NCBI GenBank assembly: GCA_023405565.1
Contig: JAEXXW010000697.1
Coordinates: 1-5,637 of the forward strand
Reading direction: 5' to 3'
From: Pseudomonadota bacterium
GTDB lineage: Bacteria; Pseudomonadota; Alphaproteobacteria; Rhizobiales; Xanthobacteraceae
DNA: 5,637 nucleotides
Within the stretch, counting starts at the first letter, position 1. Each line of letters begins with the position of its first letter. A program made the position numbers and the translations under genes. The notes under the pieces are model-generated. The model made no database searches and was not told the origin of the DNA. It saw only the letters and a program-made list of their open reading frames with translations. This document shows, piece by piece, positions 1-5,637 of this stretch.

Positions 1-620
1 ATGCCCCCCCGATCGATGGTGACGGTCAGTTGCTGGCCGGCATTGGTGCTGACGACCCGTTGCATGTCGGCGAAGGTTTCGATCGGACGGCCATTGATGG
101 CGACGATGACATCGCCGACGACGAAACCGGCTTGGGCGGCAGCGCTCTCCGGCTGGATGGAATCGACCCGCGCCGACGTCGAGGGGCGCCCATAAAAGGT
201 AAAAATCGCCGCGAAAATCAGGATGGCCAGGATAAAGTTGGCGATCGGACCCGCCGCCACGATGGCAGCCCGGCTTCCCACCGGCTGGTGATGAAAGCTT
301 TCCCGCTGCTCGGCGGGGGTCATGGCGGCCATTGATGATTGATCCGGCGTGCTGGCTGCATCCTCGTCGCCGAAGAATTTCACATATCCGCCGAGGGGAA
401 TGGCCGAAATTTTCCAGCGCGTGCCGTGACGGTCGTTGAAGCCGACAAGTTCCGGCCCGAAGCCGACCGAGAAGGTCAGAACCCGGACGCCACAGAGACG
501 CGCGATCAGGAAATGCCCCAGCTCGTGGAAAAACACGACGATGGTCAACACGAACAGGAATGGCAGCAGCGCGCCGGTAAAACCGCCGCCCCAAAGGCTG
601 AAATTCTCAAGGAAACCCAT
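1..620 (-). CDS. rseP: Site-2 zinc metalloprotease RseP, 3' end outside the window
   Basis: RseP is an inner-membrane intramembrane protease; in E. coli it makes the second cut in anti-sigma factor RseA and clears leftover signal peptides. Here 206 codons are visible, from the ATG at 620 to the left edge; full proteins are usually about 360-450 residues, so nearly half is missing. The first hydrophobic segment (about 15-36) contains the zinc-binding HELGH at 32-36, with Glu33 as the catalytic base. Next come GVRVLTFSVGFGPEL at 44-58, PLGGYVKFFGDED at 75-87, and GPIANFILAI at 124-133 inside a second membrane segment (about 119-143). A PDZ domain starts near residue 149, with GFVVGDVIVAINGRPI at 165-180. 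The third zinc ligand, usually in a C-terminal NxxPxPxLDG motif, is outside. The start has an AGGA site 8 nt upstream. Its substrate in this organism cannot be told from the window. Confidence 0.97.
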   Translation of the reverse strand, partial: MGFLENFSLWGGGFTGALLPFLFVLTIVVFFHELGHFLIARLCGVRVLTFSVGFGPELVGFNDRHGTRWKISAIPLGGYVKFFGDEDAASTPDQSSMAAMTPAEQRESFHHQPVGSRAAIVAAGPIANFILAILIFAAIFTFYGRPSTSARVDSIQPESAAAQAGFVVGDVIVAINGRPIETFADMQRVVSTNAGQQLTVTIDRGG

Positions 621-628
621 CGATTCTA

Positions 629-632
629 TCCT
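629..632 (-). promoter_or_regulatory. Ribosome binding site of rseP
   Basis: AGGA on the minus strand, 8 nt before the ATG at 620, in the 26-nt dxr-rseP gap. It is one of the better-placed Shine-Dalgarno matches in the window and fixes the rseP start. Confidence 0.65.
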
Positions 633-646
633 GTTGGTGTCGGACG

Positions 647-1864
647 CTAGCCTTTTGCCACAACTGGCAGCAACATGCTGGCCATTGATCGTGCGGTCTT
701 GTCGATGGCAAGGGCCTCCTCGACGCTGGCCGGCTCCTGAACGAGGCCGGTCCGTGCAGCTTCATTCAGTGTCGCTTCCACGAGCGCCGGAATGGCGGCA
801 AATCCGAGGCGACGATCAAGGAATTGGGCGACAGCCACCTCATTGGCGGCATTCAGCACGGTCGGAGCGGCTCCCCCCGCCTCGATCGCCTCCCGCGCCA
901 GGCGGAGCGCCGGAAAGCGTACAAGGTCCGGCGCTTCGAAGGTCAGGTTGGCCATTTCCTCGAGGGTCAGGCGGCGCGCCGGCTCATCGATACGGTCGGG
1001 CCAGCCAAGACAATGCGAGATCGGAATGCGCATATCCGGCGCGCCAAGCTGGGCGATGAACGAACCGTCGCGGAATTCGACGATGCCATGGATGATCGAT
1101 TGCGGGTGGACATAAGCGTCGATGCTGCTGGCCGGCATCTGGAACAGATGGTGCGCCTCGATCAGTTCAAGGCCTTTGTTCATCAGCGTCGCGGAATCGA
1201 TCGTGACCTTGGCGCCCATCGACCAGTTGGGATGTTTGAGCGCCTGTTCGGGGGTCGCCGCCTTGATGGCGTCCACGGTCCAGGTGCGGAACGGCCCGCC
1301 TGAGGCGGTCAGGATCAGTCGGCGAACATCGCCACGGACTCCGGCTGCCATCGCCTGAAACAGCGCATTATGCTCGGAATCGACCGGCAGGATCGTCGTA
1401 TTGCGCGCAGCGGCGCGGCGCATGAACAATCCGCCCGCACAGACGAGACATTCTTTGTTGGCGATGGCGACCGAAGCGCCCCGCTCAACCGCTGCCATGG
1501 TCGGAGCAAGACCGGCCGCGCCGGTGATCGAGGCCATGATCCAGTCCGCCGGACGGGCGGCCGCTTCGATCACGGCGGATTCGCCAGCGCCCGCGGCAAT
1601 CCCGGTGCCTGCCAGGGCGTCCTTGAGCGCCGAGAGTTTATCCGCATCCGCGACCGCCGCGAATTTGGCCTTGAGAGCGATGGCCGCTTTCGCAAGCGCT
1701 TCGACGTTGCGTTGCGCAGCGATGGCCTCAACCTCGTAACGGTTCGGGTCGCGCAGCAGCAAATCGATCGTGCTTGTTCCGATCGAGCCCGTAGCCCCGA
1801 GAATACTGACGCTGCGTGTTGCCGCAGCCTTGGCCTTGCGTTGTTTCAGCGATGTTGTTGTCAT
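647..1864 (-). CDS. dxr: 1-deoxy-D-xylulose 5-phosphate reductoisomerase
   Basis: Dxr rearranges and reduces DXP to 2-C-methyl-D-erythritol 4-phosphate using NADPH and a divalent metal. It is the committed step of the MEP isoprenoid pathway and the target of fosmidomycin. The 405-residue protein has the Rossmann motif GATGSIG at 23-29, ANKE at 135-138, LPVDSEHNA at 159-167 (metal ligands Asp162 and Glu164), SGGPF at 188-192, HPNWSMG at 211-217, and [11 protein letters not shown] at 223-233 (Ser224, Asn229, Lys230 and the third metal ligand Glu233). These correspond to E. coli Asp150, Glu152, Ser222, Asn227, Lys228 and Glu231. About 17 basic residues precede the motif where E. coli has only a few; no other ATG, GTG or TTG lies between 1864 and the motif, so the start is firm. 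It begins 3 nt after cdsA with only a weak GGT-type upstream match. Confidence 0.98.
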   Translation of the reverse strand: MTTTSLKQRKAKAAATRSVSILGATGSIGTSTIDLLLRDPNRYEVEAIAAQRNVEALAKAAIALKAKFAAVADADKLSALKDALAGTGIAAGAGESAVIEAAARPADWIMASITGAAGLAPTMAAVERGASVAIANKECLVCAGGLFMRRAAARNTTILPVDSEHNALFQAMAAGVRGDVRRLILTASGGPFRTWTVDAIKAATPEQALKHPNWSMGAKVTIDSATLMNKGLELIEAHHLFQMPASSIDAYVHPQSIIHGIVEFRDGSFIAQLGAPDMRIPISHCLGWPDRIDEPARRLTLEEMANLTFEAPDLVRFPALRLAREAIEAGGAAPTVLNAANEVAVAQFLDRRLGFAAIPALVEATLNEAARTGLVQEPASVEEALAIDKTARSMASMLLPVVAKG

Positions 1865-1867
1865 TGA

Positions 1868-2734
1868 CTACCAAACCAGAAGCGCGGCGCCGGCCTCTTC
1901 AGAGCCGCCGCGCGCGATACCGAAAAGCGCCGCCACCGTCGCGGCAAAAATGAAACCATCGAGCCGGTCCATGACGCCGCCATGTCCGGGTATCAAGCCG
2001 CTTGAATCCTTGGCATCGAAACGCCGTTTCAGCCACGACTCGAACAGATCGCCGGTCTGCGATGCGATCGACAGCACCAGAGCGACGATGCCGATCATCA
2101 CCGGGGTCTTGATCGCGAAGAGCGATGCGACGCCTATGGCGGCGACGATGCCGACCACGGTACCGCCGATCGCACCGGACCAGGTTTTCTTGGGGCTGAT
2201 CGCGGCGGCAAGTTTCGGGCCGCCAAACATGCGTCCCGAGAAATAGCCGCCGATATCGGTTCCCCACACGATTGCGAAAAGCATCAGGATCGCTGCAAAT
2301 CCATAAGCTGTGTCGGCGCGAAGCAGTACCGGCGCGACGAGCAAGGCGCTGGCATAGACGATCCCGCCGGGAACGAAAGGCGATTGGCGTCCCGCTGTGA
2401 CAACAGCCGCAAGGACACCGAGCGCAATCACCATCACCGCGATCGTTGCATGTCCTGTCTCGATCAGGATGGCCTGCAAGATCAGCGCGCAGGCGCCGGT
2501 GGCCAGAACGACGTGACGCCCCGTGGGATCGATGAGACCGACCCATTCCCACCAGACGGCGAGTGCCGCAGCGAGCCAGAAAATGGTGAAGGGCCAATCG
2601 CCGAGATAGGCCGCACCAATCGCGAGAGGCGCAAGGATCACGGAAGAGACGATACGCAGCCACAGATTCCGCGCCGAGGGCGTGCTCGTGGTCTCGGACA
2701 GGGGCACGGAGGGATCTGGGCTTGGCATGATCAT
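1868..2734 (-). CDS. cdsA: Phosphatidate cytidylyltransferase (CDP-diglyceride synthase)
   Basis: CdsA is an integral inner-membrane enzyme that joins phosphatidic acid and CTP to give CDP-diacylglycerol and diphosphate, the branch point for all bacterial phospholipids. The 288-residue protein carries the full family signature at residues 233-259: SWLKRRF, then [12 protein letters not shown], then MDRLD, with the metal-binding acidic residues in place. Other conserved sites are [11 protein letters not shown] at 158-168, SPKKTWSG at 180-187 and QTGDLFES at 226-233. Eight to nine hydrophobic segments are visible, roughly at 26-44, 47-66, 74-92, 96-113, 122-139, 143-158, 188-208, 211-226 and 260-275. 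The first 22 residues are polar, rich in Ser, Thr and Pro, and presumably cytoplasmic. The ATG at 2734 overlaps the uppS TGA as ATGA; a second ATG (2728) lies two codons on. No clear Shine-Dalgarno precedes either, so translational coupling to uppS is likely (inference). Confidence 0.97.
   Translation of the reverse strand: MIMPSPDPSVPLSETTSTPSARNLWLRIVSSVILAPLAIGAAYLGDWPFTIFWLAAALAVWWEWVGLIDPTGRHVVLATGACALILQAILIETGHATIAVMVIALGVLAAVVTAGRQSPFVPGGIVYASALLVAPVLLRADTAYGFAAILMLFAIVWGTDIGGYFSGRMFGGPKLAAAISPKKTWSGAIGGTVVGIVAAIGVASLFAIKTPVMIGIVALVLSIASQTGDLFESWLKRRFDAKDSSGLIPGHGGVMDRLDGFIFAATVAALFGIARGGSEEAGAALLVW
2731..2734 (-). other. ATGA stop-start overlap of uppS and cdsA
   Basis: On the minus strand the bases ATGA hold the cdsA start codon (2734-2732) and the uppS stop codon TGA (2733-2731). 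Such overlaps usually go with termination-reinitiation. The position where a ribosome binding site would be expected is instead taken by a 10-bp palindrome, GGCCGCGGCC (2740-2749), which belongs to the last uppS codons. Confidence 0.85.
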
Positions 2735-3483
2735 GACCCGGCCGCGGCCAATCCGCCAAAACGGCGTTCGCGACGGGCATATTCGGAGATGGCCTGTTCA
2801 AACACGGCGCGATCGAAATCGGGCCAGAAGGTCGGCACGAATACAAGTTCGCTATAAGCCGATTGCCACAGCAGGAAATTCGACAGCCGTTGTTCGCCGC
2901 TGGTGCGGATGATGAGATCGGGATCGGGCAGATCGGGCGCGTCCATGAAGTCGGACAGTCGCTCGGCGGTGATGTCCTTTGTTGCGAGACGACCCGCGAG
3001 GGCCTCCTCGGCAATACGTCTTGCAGCGCGGGCGATTTCCTGACGGGCGCCGTAATTGAACGCGACAACGAGCGTGAGACCGTCATTGTTGCGGGTTGTT
3101 TCTTCGGCTTCGTCGAGCAGACTGCGGACATCGCCATCGAGGCTGTCGCGATCGCCAATGATACGCACCTTCACATTGTTGCGGTGAAGGTCGGCAAGAT
3201 CGTTGCGGATGAAGCGGCGCAGCAAACCCAGAAGATCGAGAATTTCCGATTTCGGACGCGACCAGTTTTCCGAACTGAAGGCGAAGATGGTGAGAATGCC
3301 GATGCCGATCTCACCGGCACTGCGCACGGTCCGCCGCAACGCCTCGACGCCGCGGCGATGTCCCTCGGCACGCGGCAAGCCGCGCGCCGCCGCCCAGCGG
3401 CCGTTGCCATCCATGATGATGGCGACGTGGCGGGGAATTTCGTATCCCGAAGTCCCGTCCAATGAAACCTTTGGCATCGACAT
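2731..3483 (-). CDS. uppS: Undecaprenyl diphosphate synthase (cis-prenyltransferase)
   Basis: UppS adds isopentenyl diphosphate units in cis to farnesyl diphosphate, producing the C55 carrier lipid for peptidoglycan and polysaccharide export. It is a soluble enzyme acting at the membrane face. Counting from the ATG at 3483 (250 residues), the key sites all match E. coli UppS with a one-residue offset: [13 protein letters not shown] at 19-31 with catalytic Asp25, GHRRG at 41-45, FSSENW at 69-74, Arg76, and [15 protein letters not shown] at 193-207 with Arg193 and Arg199, then Glu212. The start is ambiguous: TTG (3486), ATG (3483) and ATG (3477) lie in frame as TTG-ATG-TCG-ATG. I chose 3483 because a CGGA element lies 8 nt upstream of it. 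The TGA stop overlaps the cdsA ATG. Its substrate pathway is fed by dxr two genes downstream. Confidence 0.97.
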   Translation of the reverse strand: MSMPKVSLDGTSGYEIPRHVAIIMDGNGRWAAARGLPRAEGHRRGVEALRRTVRSAGEIGIGILTIFAFSSENWSRPKSEILDLLGLLRRFIRNDLADLHRNNVKVRIIGDRDSLDGDVRSLLDEAEETTRNNDGLTLVVAFNYGARQEIARAARRIAEEALAGRLATKDITAERLSDFMDAPDLPDPDLIIRTSGEQRLSNFLLWQSAYSELVFVPTFWPDFDRAVFEQAISEYARRERRFGGLAAAGS

Positions 3484-3491
3484 CAAAAGGA

Positions 3492-3495
3492 TCCG
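3492..3495 (-). promoter_or_regulatory. Ribosome binding site deciding the uppS start
   Basis: CGGA on the minus strand ends 8 nt before the ATG at 3483, 5 nt before the TTG at 3486 and 14 nt before the ATG at 3477. The spacing favours 3483 over the other two. The match to the anti-Shine-Dalgarno is short, so support is moderate. Confidence 0.45.
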
Positions 3496-3518
3496 TTCGC
3501 GCCTGAGGCGGGCAAAAG

Positions 3519-4082
3519 CTAGATCGTCAGGATTTCTTTTTCCTTATGCGCCAGCATCTGGTCGACTTCCTGCACCATCTGGTCGGTCGCCTTCTGGATA
3601 TCAGCCGTGTGGCGCTCGTGTTCGTCCTTGCTGATCTCGTGATCCTTTTCGAGCTTCTTGAGCACGTCGATACCGTCGCGTCGCACATGCCGCACGGCAA
3701 CCTTGGCAGCTTCGGCGTATTTGTGAGCAACCTTGACCAGCTCTTTGCGACGTTCTTCGTTCAGTTCCGGAACGCGAAGCCGGATCACCTGACCTTCCGT
3801 TTGCGGATTAAGTCCCAGATTGGAGGCCGTGATCGCCTTTTCCACGGCATGCACCATCGACCGGTCCCAGACCTGAACACTGAGGAGACGCGGCTCCGGA
3901 ACACTGACCGTTGCGACCTGTGACAGGGGCATATGCGTGCCGTAGGCGTCGACCTGGACCGGCTCCAGCAGGTTGGCACTCGCACGGCCGGTCCGCAAAC
4001 CTGACAATTCCTGCTTCAGGACACCGAGAGCGCCCTGCATGCGCCGCTTCAGCTCATTGATATCGTGCGTCGTTGCTGCCAT
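3519..4082 (-). CDS. frr: Ribosome recycling factor
   Basis: RRF works with EF-G in the cytoplasm to split the post-termination ribosome and free mRNA and tRNA. The 187-residue length matches the family (about 185). Visible landmarks are the helix-rich N-terminus with [10 protein letters not shown] at residues 26-35, the beta-rich domain II from about 36 to 104 (for example [14 protein letters not shown] at 60-73), [13 protein letters not shown] at 103-115, and VRHVRRDG at 130-137, whose arginines belong to the conserved ribosome-contacting face. A long charged helix, [12 protein letters not shown] at 145-156, leads to the C-terminus. The ATG at 4082 is preceded by a modest purine-rich AAGAGAG (4096-4090). 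The gene lies 77 nt after pyrH and 35 nt before uppS, the same order as in most Proteobacteria. The 77-nt gap shows no promoter that I can support. No anomaly is seen in the protein. Confidence 0.98.
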   Translation of the reverse strand: MAATTHDINELKRRMQGALGVLKQELSGLRTGRASANLLEPVQVDAYGTHMPLSQVATVSVPEPRLLSVQVWDRSMVHAVEKAITASNLGLNPQTEGQVIRLRVPELNEERRKELVKVAHKYAEAAKVAVRHVRRDGIDVLKKLEKDHEISKDEHERHTADIQKATDQMVQEVDQMLAHKEKEILTI

Positions 4083-4133
4083 CTCGCTGCTCTCTTGAAC
4101 TCGACCGGAATTTCAAACCGCTTGTTATCGTTA

Positions 4134-4159
4134 TGCCCTCGCCGAATCTGCGAGGCGCA
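4134..4159 (-). other. Candidate stem-loop after the pyrH stop codon
   Basis: Read on the minus strand directly after the pyrH TGA, the arms CCTCGC (4155-4150) and GCGAGG (4142-4137) pair perfectly around a 7-nt loop (4149-4143). Allowing one bulged G (4156), the stem extends by TGC/GCA (4159-4157 with 4136-4134) to 9 bp. No T-tract follows; the next bases read TAACGATAACAAG. It therefore does not look like an intrinsic terminator. It could protect the pyrH 3' end, mark a processing site, or reduce readthrough into frr. This comes from sequence pairing only; no folding energy was computed. Confidence 0.4.
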
Positions 4160-4876
4160 TCACTCGGCAACGATGGTCGCGCGGCCTTTTCCGCGCAAGA
4201 CGGCCCCGATCGCGCCCGGCTCGCGGATCGAAAAGACGATGATAGGCATAGCATTTTCGCGGGCAAGCGCGAACGCTGTCGTATCCATGACCTTCAGGTT
4301 GCGCTCCATCGCTTCCCGAGGGCTCAGCCGGTCGTATCGGACGGCCGATTTGTCCTGCTTGGGGTCGGCGCTGTAGACGCCATCCACATTGGTAGCCTTC
4401 AAAACAGCATTGCAATCCAGCTCGGCCGCCCGAAGCACCGCGGTCGTGTCGGTTGTGAAAAAAGGGTTTCCGGTGCCGCCGGCAAGGATGACCACCTTCC
4501 CCTCACCGATCAGGTCGAGGGCGCGCTGCCTGGAGAAATGATCGCATACGGTCGGCATCGGAACCGCCGACAAGGTCCGCGCGGGAGCACCATTTCGGGT
4601 AATGGCAGCCTCGAGAACGAGGCTGTTCATCACCGTCGCCAGCATACCCATGGTGTCGCCGGTAGGGCGCGATACACCGCGTCCCGAAACTTCGACGCCA
4701 CGAAAGATATTACCGCCCCCGACAACGATGCCGAGTTCGACGCCCATGCGATGGGCAGCCACGATGTCAGCGGCGATGGCTTCGACAATCGACTGATCGA
4801 CGCCGAATCCGGCCGAACCGGCCAAAGCCTCGCCCGACAGCTTGACGATCACACGTCCATAGACCGCTTCGGCCAT
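4160..4876 (-). CDS. pyrH: UMP kinase (uridylate kinase)
   Basis: PyrH phosphorylates UMP to UDP with ATP, a step in the cytoplasmic pathway to UTP and CTP; the bacterial enzyme is a hexamer of the amino-acid-kinase fold, usually activated by GTP and inhibited by UTP. The 238-residue protein is of normal family length. Visible motifs are KLSGEAL at residues 12-18 (phosphate binding), VGGGNIFRG at 52-60, RPTGD at 70-74 (Asp74 matches the UMP-binding Asp77 of E. coli), [13 protein letters not shown] at 132-144, and [11 protein letters not shown] at 162-172 (nucleotide binding). It ends in a short IVAE tail. The ATG at 4876 is supported by a GAGGA ribosome binding site 10 nt upstream and by alignment from the first residues. 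It lies between tsf and frr, the order seen in most bacteria. CdsA downstream uses CTP, which derives from this pathway. Confidence 0.98.
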   Translation of the reverse strand: MAEAVYGRVIVKLSGEALAGSAGFGVDQSIVEAIAADIVAAHRMGVELGIVVGGGNIFRGVEVSGRGVSRPTGDTMGMLATVMNSLVLEAAITRNGAPARTLSAVPMPTVCDHFSRQRALDLIGEGKVVILAGGTGNPFFTTDTTAVLRAAELDCNAVLKATNVDGVYSADPKQDKSAVRYDRLSPREAMERNLKVMDTTAFALARENAMPIIVFSIREPGAIGAVLRGKGRATIVAE

Positions 4877-4886
4877 GCTGCGACCG

Positions 4887-4891
4887 TCCTC
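4887..4891 (-). promoter_or_regulatory. Ribosome binding site of pyrH
   Basis: GAGGA on the minus strand, separated by 10 nt from the ATG at 4876. The spacing is slightly long, but this is the only good Shine-Dalgarno match in the 30-nt gap and it supports the chosen start. Confidence 0.6.
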
Positions 4892-4906
4892 GCTCTCGCG
4901 TCCGGC

Positions 4907-5637
4907 TCAGTTCGTTCCTGCTGCCGCGGCAACTTCCGCCGCAAAGTCCGATTCCTGCTTCTCGATGCCTTCACCAAGCGCATAGCGCACGAAGCCGACA
5001 ACCTTGATCGGCGCACCGACCTTGCCTTCGGCGGCTTTCACGGCCTGGGCAACGGTCTTGTCGCTTTCATGGATGAACGGCTGATCCAGCAGGCAGACTT
5101 CCTTGAAGTAGGTCTTGAGGCCAGATTCGACGATCTTCTCGACCACATTGTCCGGCTTGCCCTGCGCCTTGGCCTTTTCCGCCAGCACGCTCTTTTCGCG
5201 GGCGATCACATCGGCCGGAACGCCAGCGGGATCGACAGCAACGGGATTGGCGGCAGCGACATGCATCGCGACCAGACGACCGAAAGCCGACAATTCCTGA
5301 ACGTCGCCAGTCGACTCAAGCGCGACCATCACGCCGATCTTGCCGAGGCCTTCCGACACCGAATTGTGCATGTAGGTGCCGATGACGCCCTGATTGACCG
5401 AGAGCGCAGCCGTGCGGCGCAGCGACATGTTTTCGCCGATCGTGGCAATCGCCGAGGCGATCGCCTCATCGACGGTCATGCTGCCGACCTTGGCGGCCTT
5501 CAGCTTCTCGAGGTCGCCGCCAGTGTGCAGGGCAGCGTCGGCGATCAGCTTCACAAGACCCTGGAAATGATCGTTGCGTGCAACGAAATCGGTCTCGGCA
5601 TTGACCTCGACAATGGCGCCCTTCTGCGGTGCCGTGC
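4907..5637 (-). CDS. tsf: Elongation factor Ts, 5' end outside the window
   Basis: EF-Ts is the cytoplasmic guanine nucleotide exchange factor that releases GDP from EF-Tu so it can be reloaded with GTP. The frame is open from the window edge (first full codon 5635-5633) to a TGA at 4909-4907, giving 242 visible residues. The family signature [13 protein letters not shown] lies at visible residues 10-22; its TDF part corresponds to the E. coli residues (Asp80, Phe81) that contact EF-Tu. By that alignment about 64 N-terminal residues, the UBA-like EF-Tu binding domain, are missing on the right. The two-part core domain follows and the protein ends in the usual [12 protein letters not shown] segment and an Ala-rich tail. 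A GTG at 5554-5552 is internal, because homology clearly continues upstream of it. In related genomes rpsB lies just upstream, beyond the window. pyrH follows after 30 nt. Nothing looks damaged; the truncation is only the window edge. Confidence 0.98.
   Translation of the reverse strand, partial: TAPQKGAIVEVNAETDFVARNDHFQGLVKLIADAALHTGGDLEKLKAAKVGSMTVDEAIASAIATIGENMSLRRTAALSVNQGVIGTYMHNSVSEGLGKIGVMVALESTGDVQELSAFGRLVAMHVAAANPVAVDPAGVPADVIAREKSVLAEKAKAQGKPDNVVEKIVESGLKTYFKEVCLLDQPFIHESDKTVAQAVKAAEGKVGAPIKVVGFVRYALGEGIEKQESDFAAEVAAAAGTN

Noticed and set aside
1370..1867. Long plus-strand open frames antisense to dxr, and others antisense to uppS (2863-3465) and across rseP/dxr (436-1059)
   Set aside because: They lie opposite well-supported genes, match no family I recognise, and have the composition expected from the complement of GC-rich codons. 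Nothing supports a plus-strand gene.
1899..3158. A 419-codon open frame on the minus strand spanning parts of uppS and cdsA
   Set aside because: It overlaps two genes with complete catalytic motifs in another frame, is extremely Arg-rich with Ser, Pro and Cys scattered throughout, and shows no recognisable domain. It is a typical high-GC shadow frame.
3484..3518. Inverted repeat CGCCTCAGGCG in the frr-uppS gap as a possible terminator
   Set aside because: The arms leave a one-base loop, so only about 3 bp could pair in a real hairpin, and the TTTTG downstream is too short and too far away to be a terminator tail.
4083..4133. A possible promoter for frr in the pyrH-frr gap (TTGAAA and GATAAC-like words)
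   Set aside because: The two words are in the wrong order and spacing for a -35/-10 pair, and no other convincing pair is visible.
10..5463. The palindrome CGATCG occurs about 15 times by hand count, well above a simple composition expectation
   Set aside because: CGATC, GATCG and GATC are all common here, and a rough Markov estimate from those counts predicts a similar number. Frequent ATC and GAT codons and ATCG junctions explain it; the sites are irregularly spaced and inside genes.
5552..5554. GTG at 5554 as the start of a short 215-residue EF-Ts
   Set aside because: The frame continues upstream to the window edge and encodes the conserved [13 protein letters not shown] motif, so the GTG is an internal valine codon.

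Overview
The window is an intact piece of an alphaproteobacterial housekeeping cluster. All seven genes lie on the minus strand, so the transcript runs from base 5637 towards base 1: tsf (5' end cut off) - pyrH - frr - uppS - cdsA - dxr - rseP (3' end cut off). This gene order, the high GC content (roughly 60% by eye) and protein signatures such as the PyrH segment [12 protein letters not shown] point to an alphaproteobacterium, most likely of the order Hyphomicrobiales (Rhizobiales). I cannot name a genus from the sequence alone.

Layout from upstream to downstream. Bases 5637-4907 hold most of EF-Ts. After 30 nt comes UMP kinase (4876-4160). A 77-nt gap, the longest in the window, follows and contains a plausible stem-loop directly after the pyrH stop codon. 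Then come ribosome recycling factor (4082-3519), a 35-nt gap, undecaprenyl diphosphate synthase (3483-2731), and CDP-diglyceride synthase (2734-1868), whose ATG overlaps the uppS stop as ATGA. DXP reductoisomerase (1864-647) starts 3 nt after the cdsA stop. The site-2 protease RseP begins at 620, 26 nt after the dxr stop, and runs off the left edge. No gap exceeds 77 nt and no intrinsic terminator with a T-tract is visible, so I infer that most or all of the genes can be co-transcribed.

The genes join two themes. tsf and frr serve elongation and ribosome recycling, and pyrH supplies UDP for pyrimidine nucleotides, including the CTP that CdsA uses. uppS, cdsA, dxr and rseP serve the envelope: Dxr makes MEP, the committed precursor of the isoprenoid units that UppS joins into the undecaprenyl carrier lipid; CdsA makes CDP-diacylglycerol for all phospholipids; RseP is an inner-membrane protease of the envelope stress pathway. 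In related genomes bamA and lipid A genes usually follow rseP, but they are outside this window.

Every catalytic motif I could check is intact. I see no RNA gene, mobile element, CRISPR array, repeat family or accessory system, and no sign of horizontal transfer. I do not see an undescribed biological system here. The points worth a second look are small: the stem-loop between pyrH and frr, the tight uppS-cdsA-dxr junctions with weak ribosome binding sites, a stacked TTG/ATG start at uppS, a basic N-terminal extension on Dxr, and a G7 run in rseP.
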